Assembly: GCA_030037185.1 (NCBI GenBank)
Contig: JASHRR010000027.1
Coordinates: 1-7,461, forward strand
From: Xanthobacteraceae bacterium
GTDB taxonomy: Bacteria > Pseudomonadota > Alphaproteobacteria > Rhizobiales > Xanthobacteraceae
DNA length: 7,461 nt
Direction: 5' to 3'
Of the stretch, positions 5,247 through 7,461 are shown in pieces. The position numbers and the translations under genes were made by a program. Numbering within the stretch: position 1 is the first letter of the stretch; each line of letters starts with the position of its first letter. The notes beneath the pieces were generated by a model that saw only the letters and a program-made list of their open reading frames with translations, was not told the origin of the DNA and searched no databases.

Positions 5247-6737
5247 ATGGAACTCGATCACGAAGCCTGCTACCGGGCCATCTCAACGCGCGATGTACGC
5301 TTCGACGGACGTATCTTTACCGCCGTGCGTACTACAGGCGTCTATTGCCGGCCGATCTGTCCGGCGCGAACGCCCAAGCGCGAGAACGTGACGTTCTATC
5401 CCACGGCAAGCGCCGCTCAGCAGGCCGGTTATCGGCCATGCCTGCGCTGTCGCCCTGAAAGCTCCCCGGATCTTGGCGCATGGCGCGGAACGTCGAACAC
5501 AGTCTCACGGGCGCTGGCGCTCATCGCCGAGGGCGCGCTCGATGGGGAGGCGGTCGATGGGCTGGCAGAGAGGCTCGGGATAGGGGAGCGTCAGCTGCGG
5601 CGGCTGTTCAGGCAGCATCTCGGGGCATCCCCGATCGCCGTTGCTCAGACCCGCCGCATTCTCTTTGCGAAGCAGTTGATCGTCGAGACGATGATGCCCA
5701 TGGCGGAGGTCGCCCTGGCCTCCGGATTTGGCAGCATCCGTCGATTCAACGCGACGTTCCACGCGCTCTATCAGCGGCCGCCTCGCGAGCTGCGCCGCTC
5801 GAAGCTTGCTGGTGCCGAGCAAACGGGCGTTGAAGGCATCACCCTCAAGCTGCCTTACGCGCCTCCGTACGATTGGGACGCCATGATCGGCTTTCTCGCC
5901 GCGAGAGCCATCAAGGGCATTGAAGCCGTCGATGATTGCCGACGTTATCGCCGCTCCGTCGCGCTTGATGCTGCGCAAGGGGTGATCAGCGTCGAACCCG
6001 ACCAGCGCGAGCCGGCTCTGTGCGTGACGATCCGTTTTCCCCGCATCGCCTCGCTGGCAAATATTGTTCGACGCGTTCGGTACATTTTCGACCTCAGTGC
6101 GGACCCGCTGGCCATCGGCAATGACCTCGCCCGGGACCCGCTTCTTGCTCCTCTGGTCGCCCGGCGTCCAGGCCTGCGCGTACCAGGTGCCTGGGACGGT
6201 TTCGAAACCGCGGTTCGCGCGATTCTCGGCCAGCAGGTCACCGTCACCGCGGCCGTGCATCTCGCCGCCAAGCTGGTCGCCGCCTATGGCGACCCGTTGC
6301 GGCCGATTTGCGGTGATGGACTGACACATACATTCCCGACACCCGGCAGATTAGCCGAAGCCGATCTGCGATCGCTCGGCATGCCGGCTACCCGTGCGCA
6401 GGCGCTGTCATCGGTAGCTGGCGCCGCTTGCGCCGATCCTAATCTCTTCAGTGCCGCCCAGGGATTGAAGGACGCCATAGCCAGACATCGCTCGCTGCCC
6501 GGGATCGGTGACTGGACTGCACACTATATCGCCATGCGTGTCTTGCGCGAGCCGGACGCCTTTCCTGCGGCGGATATTGGTCTTTTGCGGGCTCTAACTC
6601 CGCCCGGAGGCGATCGGCCCAGCGTCGCTGAGGCGCGCGCGCGCGCCGAGGCGTGGCGGCCATGGAGAGCCTATGCGGCCCAACATCTTTGGGCCGCGGA
6701 TGCCGGAACAGCCAAAACACACCCATACCAACCGTAA
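5247..6737 (+). CDS. alkA: Ada-like DNA-3-methyladenine glycosylase II with methyl-acceptor and AraC-type domains
   Basis: The 496-residue protein removes 3-methyladenine and related alkylated bases from DNA in the cytoplasm, starting base excision repair. Three modules are visible. Residues 4-75 are an Ada-type zinc domain with C34, C38, C65 and C68 (YCRPICPAR and PCLRCRPE). The spacing equals that of E. coli Ada C38/C42/C69/C72, so C34 is the likely methyl-phosphotriester acceptor. Residues about 84-184 are an AraC-type double helix-turn-helix, including FGSIRRFNATFHALYQRPPR. Residues about 198-310 form the AlkA N-terminal domain, and 311-485 the HhH-GPD glycosylase. That domain has the hairpin LPGIGDWTAHYIAMR and the catalytic aspartate D443 in FPAADIGLLRAL, aligning with E. 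coli AlkA D238. The protein may therefore both sense methylation and regulate (inference). It is followed 11 bases later by ogt. The start at 5247 places the Ada domain at its usual distance, although the ribosome site is weak. Confidence 0.93.
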   Translation: MELDHEACYRAISTRDVRFDGRIFTAVRTTGVYCRPICPARTPKRENVTFYPTASAAQQAGYRPCLRCRPESSPDLGAWRGTSNTVSRALALIAEGALDGEAVDGLAERLGIGERQLRRLFRQHLGASPIAVAQTRRILFAKQLIVETMMPMAEVALASGFGSIRRFNATFHALYQRPPRELRRSKLAGAEQTGVEGITLKLPYAPPYDWDAMIGFLAARAIKGIEAVDDCRRYRRSVALDAAQGVISVEPDQREPALCVTIRFPRIASLANIVRRVRYIFDLSADPLAIGNDLARDPLLAPLVARRPGLRVPGAWDGFETAVRAILGQQVTVTAAVHLAAKLVAAYGDPLRPICGDGLTHTFPTPGRLAEADLRSLGMPATRAQALSSVAGAACADPNLFSAAQGLKDAIARHRSLPGIGDWTAHYIAMRVLREPDAFPAADIGLLRALTPPGGDRPSVAEARARAEAWRPWRAYAAQHLWAADAGTAKTHPYQP

Positions 6738-6740
6738 GGA
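6735..6740 (+). promoter_or_regulatory. ogt ribosome binding site overlapping the alkA stop codon
   Basis: TAAGGA contains both the alkA stop TAA (6735-6737) and the Shine-Dalgarno AAGGA, eight bases before the ogt ATG at 6749. A ribosome finishing alkA therefore stops on the ogt ribosome site, which suggests translational coupling. It also supports 6749 as the ogt start over the 96-base in-frame extension inside alkA. Confidence 0.7.
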
Positions 6741-6748
6741 CAATATCG

Positions 6749-7339
6749 ATGCATCATCTGATCACACCTCAGGTGTTGTACATGGATCGCTTCGAAAGCC
6801 CGATTGGGACACTGCTTCTCATTCATGATCCCGAAGGCCGTATCCGAGCTCTGGACTTTCACGACTTTGAATCGCGCATGCGGCGACTCCTTCGGCTCCA
6901 CTACGGAGCGGACGGAAACGACTTCATCCTGGAATACCGCACTGCACCCCCGGCAATTCAGTGTGCGCTGCGTGGCTATTTTGCGGGCGATCTAGCGGCG
7001 ACCGATGCCCTTCCCGTCGCAACCAACGGCACGCCATTCCAGCGCGACGTTTGGACTGCACTCCGAACGGTCCGGGCTGGAACGACGCTGAGCTACGGAG
7101 CGCTGGCGCGACAGCTGGGGCAGCCGAACTCCGTTCGCGCCGTTGGCCTTGCCAATGGTGCAAACCCGGTTGTCATTGTCGTTCCGTGCCACCGGATCAT
7201 TGGTACTGACGGAACGCTTACGGGCTATGGCGGCGGCATCGACCGAAAGCGATGGCTGCTCGCTCACGAGGGCATCGCTTTGGCGAGGGCGCAAGGCACA
7301 TTCCGGGGCCGTGTAACAGGGCGCGGATTGTCGGATTGA
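6749..7339 (+). CDS. ogt: Methylated-DNA--protein-cysteine S-methyltransferase
   Basis: The 196-residue protein transfers the alkyl group from O6-alkylguanine (and O4-alkylthymine) in DNA to its own cysteine, in a suicide reaction in the cytoplasm. The active-site motif PCHR lies at residues 146-149, with C147 as acceptor and H148 activating it; E174 in LLAHEG completes the family's hydrogen-bond network. The DNA-binding part, FQRDVWTALRTVRAGTTLSY followed by GALARQLG, leads to SVRAVGLANGANP. R130 is the likely arginine finger and N137 the conserved asparagine (by family alignment). The N-terminal half (residues 11-90) is the usual ribonuclease-H-like domain beginning DRFESPIGTL. Length fits Ogt (about 160-200), with a short basic tail. 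It forms an operon with the upstream Ada-like alkA. In classical Ada this domain is fused to the methyl sensor, whereas here it is a separate protein. Confidence 0.95.
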   Translation: MHHLITPQVLYMDRFESPIGTLLLIHDPEGRIRALDFHDFESRMRRLLRLHYGADGNDFILEYRTAPPAIQCALRGYFAGDLAATDALPVATNGTPFQRDVWTALRTVRAGTTLSYGALARQLGQPNSVRAVGLANGANPVVIVVPCHRIIGTDGTLTGYGGGIDRKRWLLAHEGIALARAQGTFRGRVTGRGLSD

Positions 7340-7461
7340 GGTTGGGCTGGCGCCGAGTGAGCAGCCGCTCGCCGGCGTGGGTTAAAGTGAAAGCATCTGC
7401 TCATAGAGGGCAACCGAACGGGAGGGCGGCTGGCGCTTCTTCGGACCCTGGCACCCCGCAC
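7340..7461. other. Non-coding tail after ogt
   Basis: I see no complete gene and no clear terminator with a T-run. Open frames that reach the window edge on both strands lack start signals and look like chance. Confidence 0.4.

Noticed and set aside
5505..6329. Long minus-strand open frame of 274 codons inside alkA
   Set aside because: It is antisense to a clear glycosylase gene with conserved motifs and has no recognisable domain; long antisense frames are expected in GC-rich genes.
1..7461. CRISPR array, insertion sequence, phage or defence system
   Set aside because: I found no regularly spaced repeats, no transposase or integrase motifs, no terminal inverted repeats and no recognisable defence-gene domains on either strand.

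Overview
This 7.46 kb window is GC-rich, at roughly 60 to 65 percent in the clear genes. The gene repertoire (molybdenum-hydroxylase FAD subunit, Ada-type AlkA with Ogt) fits an alphaproteobacterium, perhaps of the Rhizobiales type. That placement is an inference from gene style and not a phylogenetic result. The intact genes sit at the two ends. The middle, about 2.4 to 5.2 kb, is gene-poor and contains decayed coding sequence.

Layout. At 2-175 (+) is the C-terminal tail of the FAD-binding medium subunit of a CO-dehydrogenase/xanthine-dehydrogenase-family enzyme. Positions 176-800 are non-coding, with several hairpins, one of which (354-378) looks like an intrinsic terminator. At 801-2411 (+) is a complete exported type I phosphodiesterase/nucleotide pyrophosphatase-family protein with all the expected metal ligands. 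Positions 2412-2971 have no supported gene. At 2972-3349 (-) is a small orphan gene for a probable secreted four-cysteine protein, with a very good ribosome binding site and clearly lower GC at its 3' end. Positions 3350-3758 have no supported gene. At 3759-4386 (+) is a stretch of protein-like segments scattered over three frames, probably a decayed gene I cannot name. At 4657-5187 (+) is a TetR-family regulator that is recognisable from end to end but broken by at least four frameshifts. At 5247-6737 (+) is an Ada-like AlkA, and at 6749-7339 (+) is Ogt. The last two genes form a compact operon.

How the genes work together. The alkA-ogt pair is an alkylation-damage repair unit. AlkA carries an Ada-type zinc/methyl-acceptor domain and an AraC-type helix-turn-helix in front of its 3-methyladenine glycosylase. 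Ogt supplies direct reversal of O6-alkylguanine. Together they hold all the domains of the classical Ada plus AlkA response, divided differently between two proteins. The alkA stop codon lies inside the ogt Shine-Dalgarno sequence, which suggests coupled translation. The dead TetR gene just upstream may once have regulated a neighbour. The phosphodiesterase and the small secreted protein have no evident functional link to the repair genes.

I do not see a CRISPR array, tRNA, rRNA, intact insertion sequence or obvious novel multi-gene system. The most interesting items are the domain-shuffled adaptive-response operon, the decayed regulator beside it, the orphan secreted protein, and a structured non-coding stretch that ends in a terminator.
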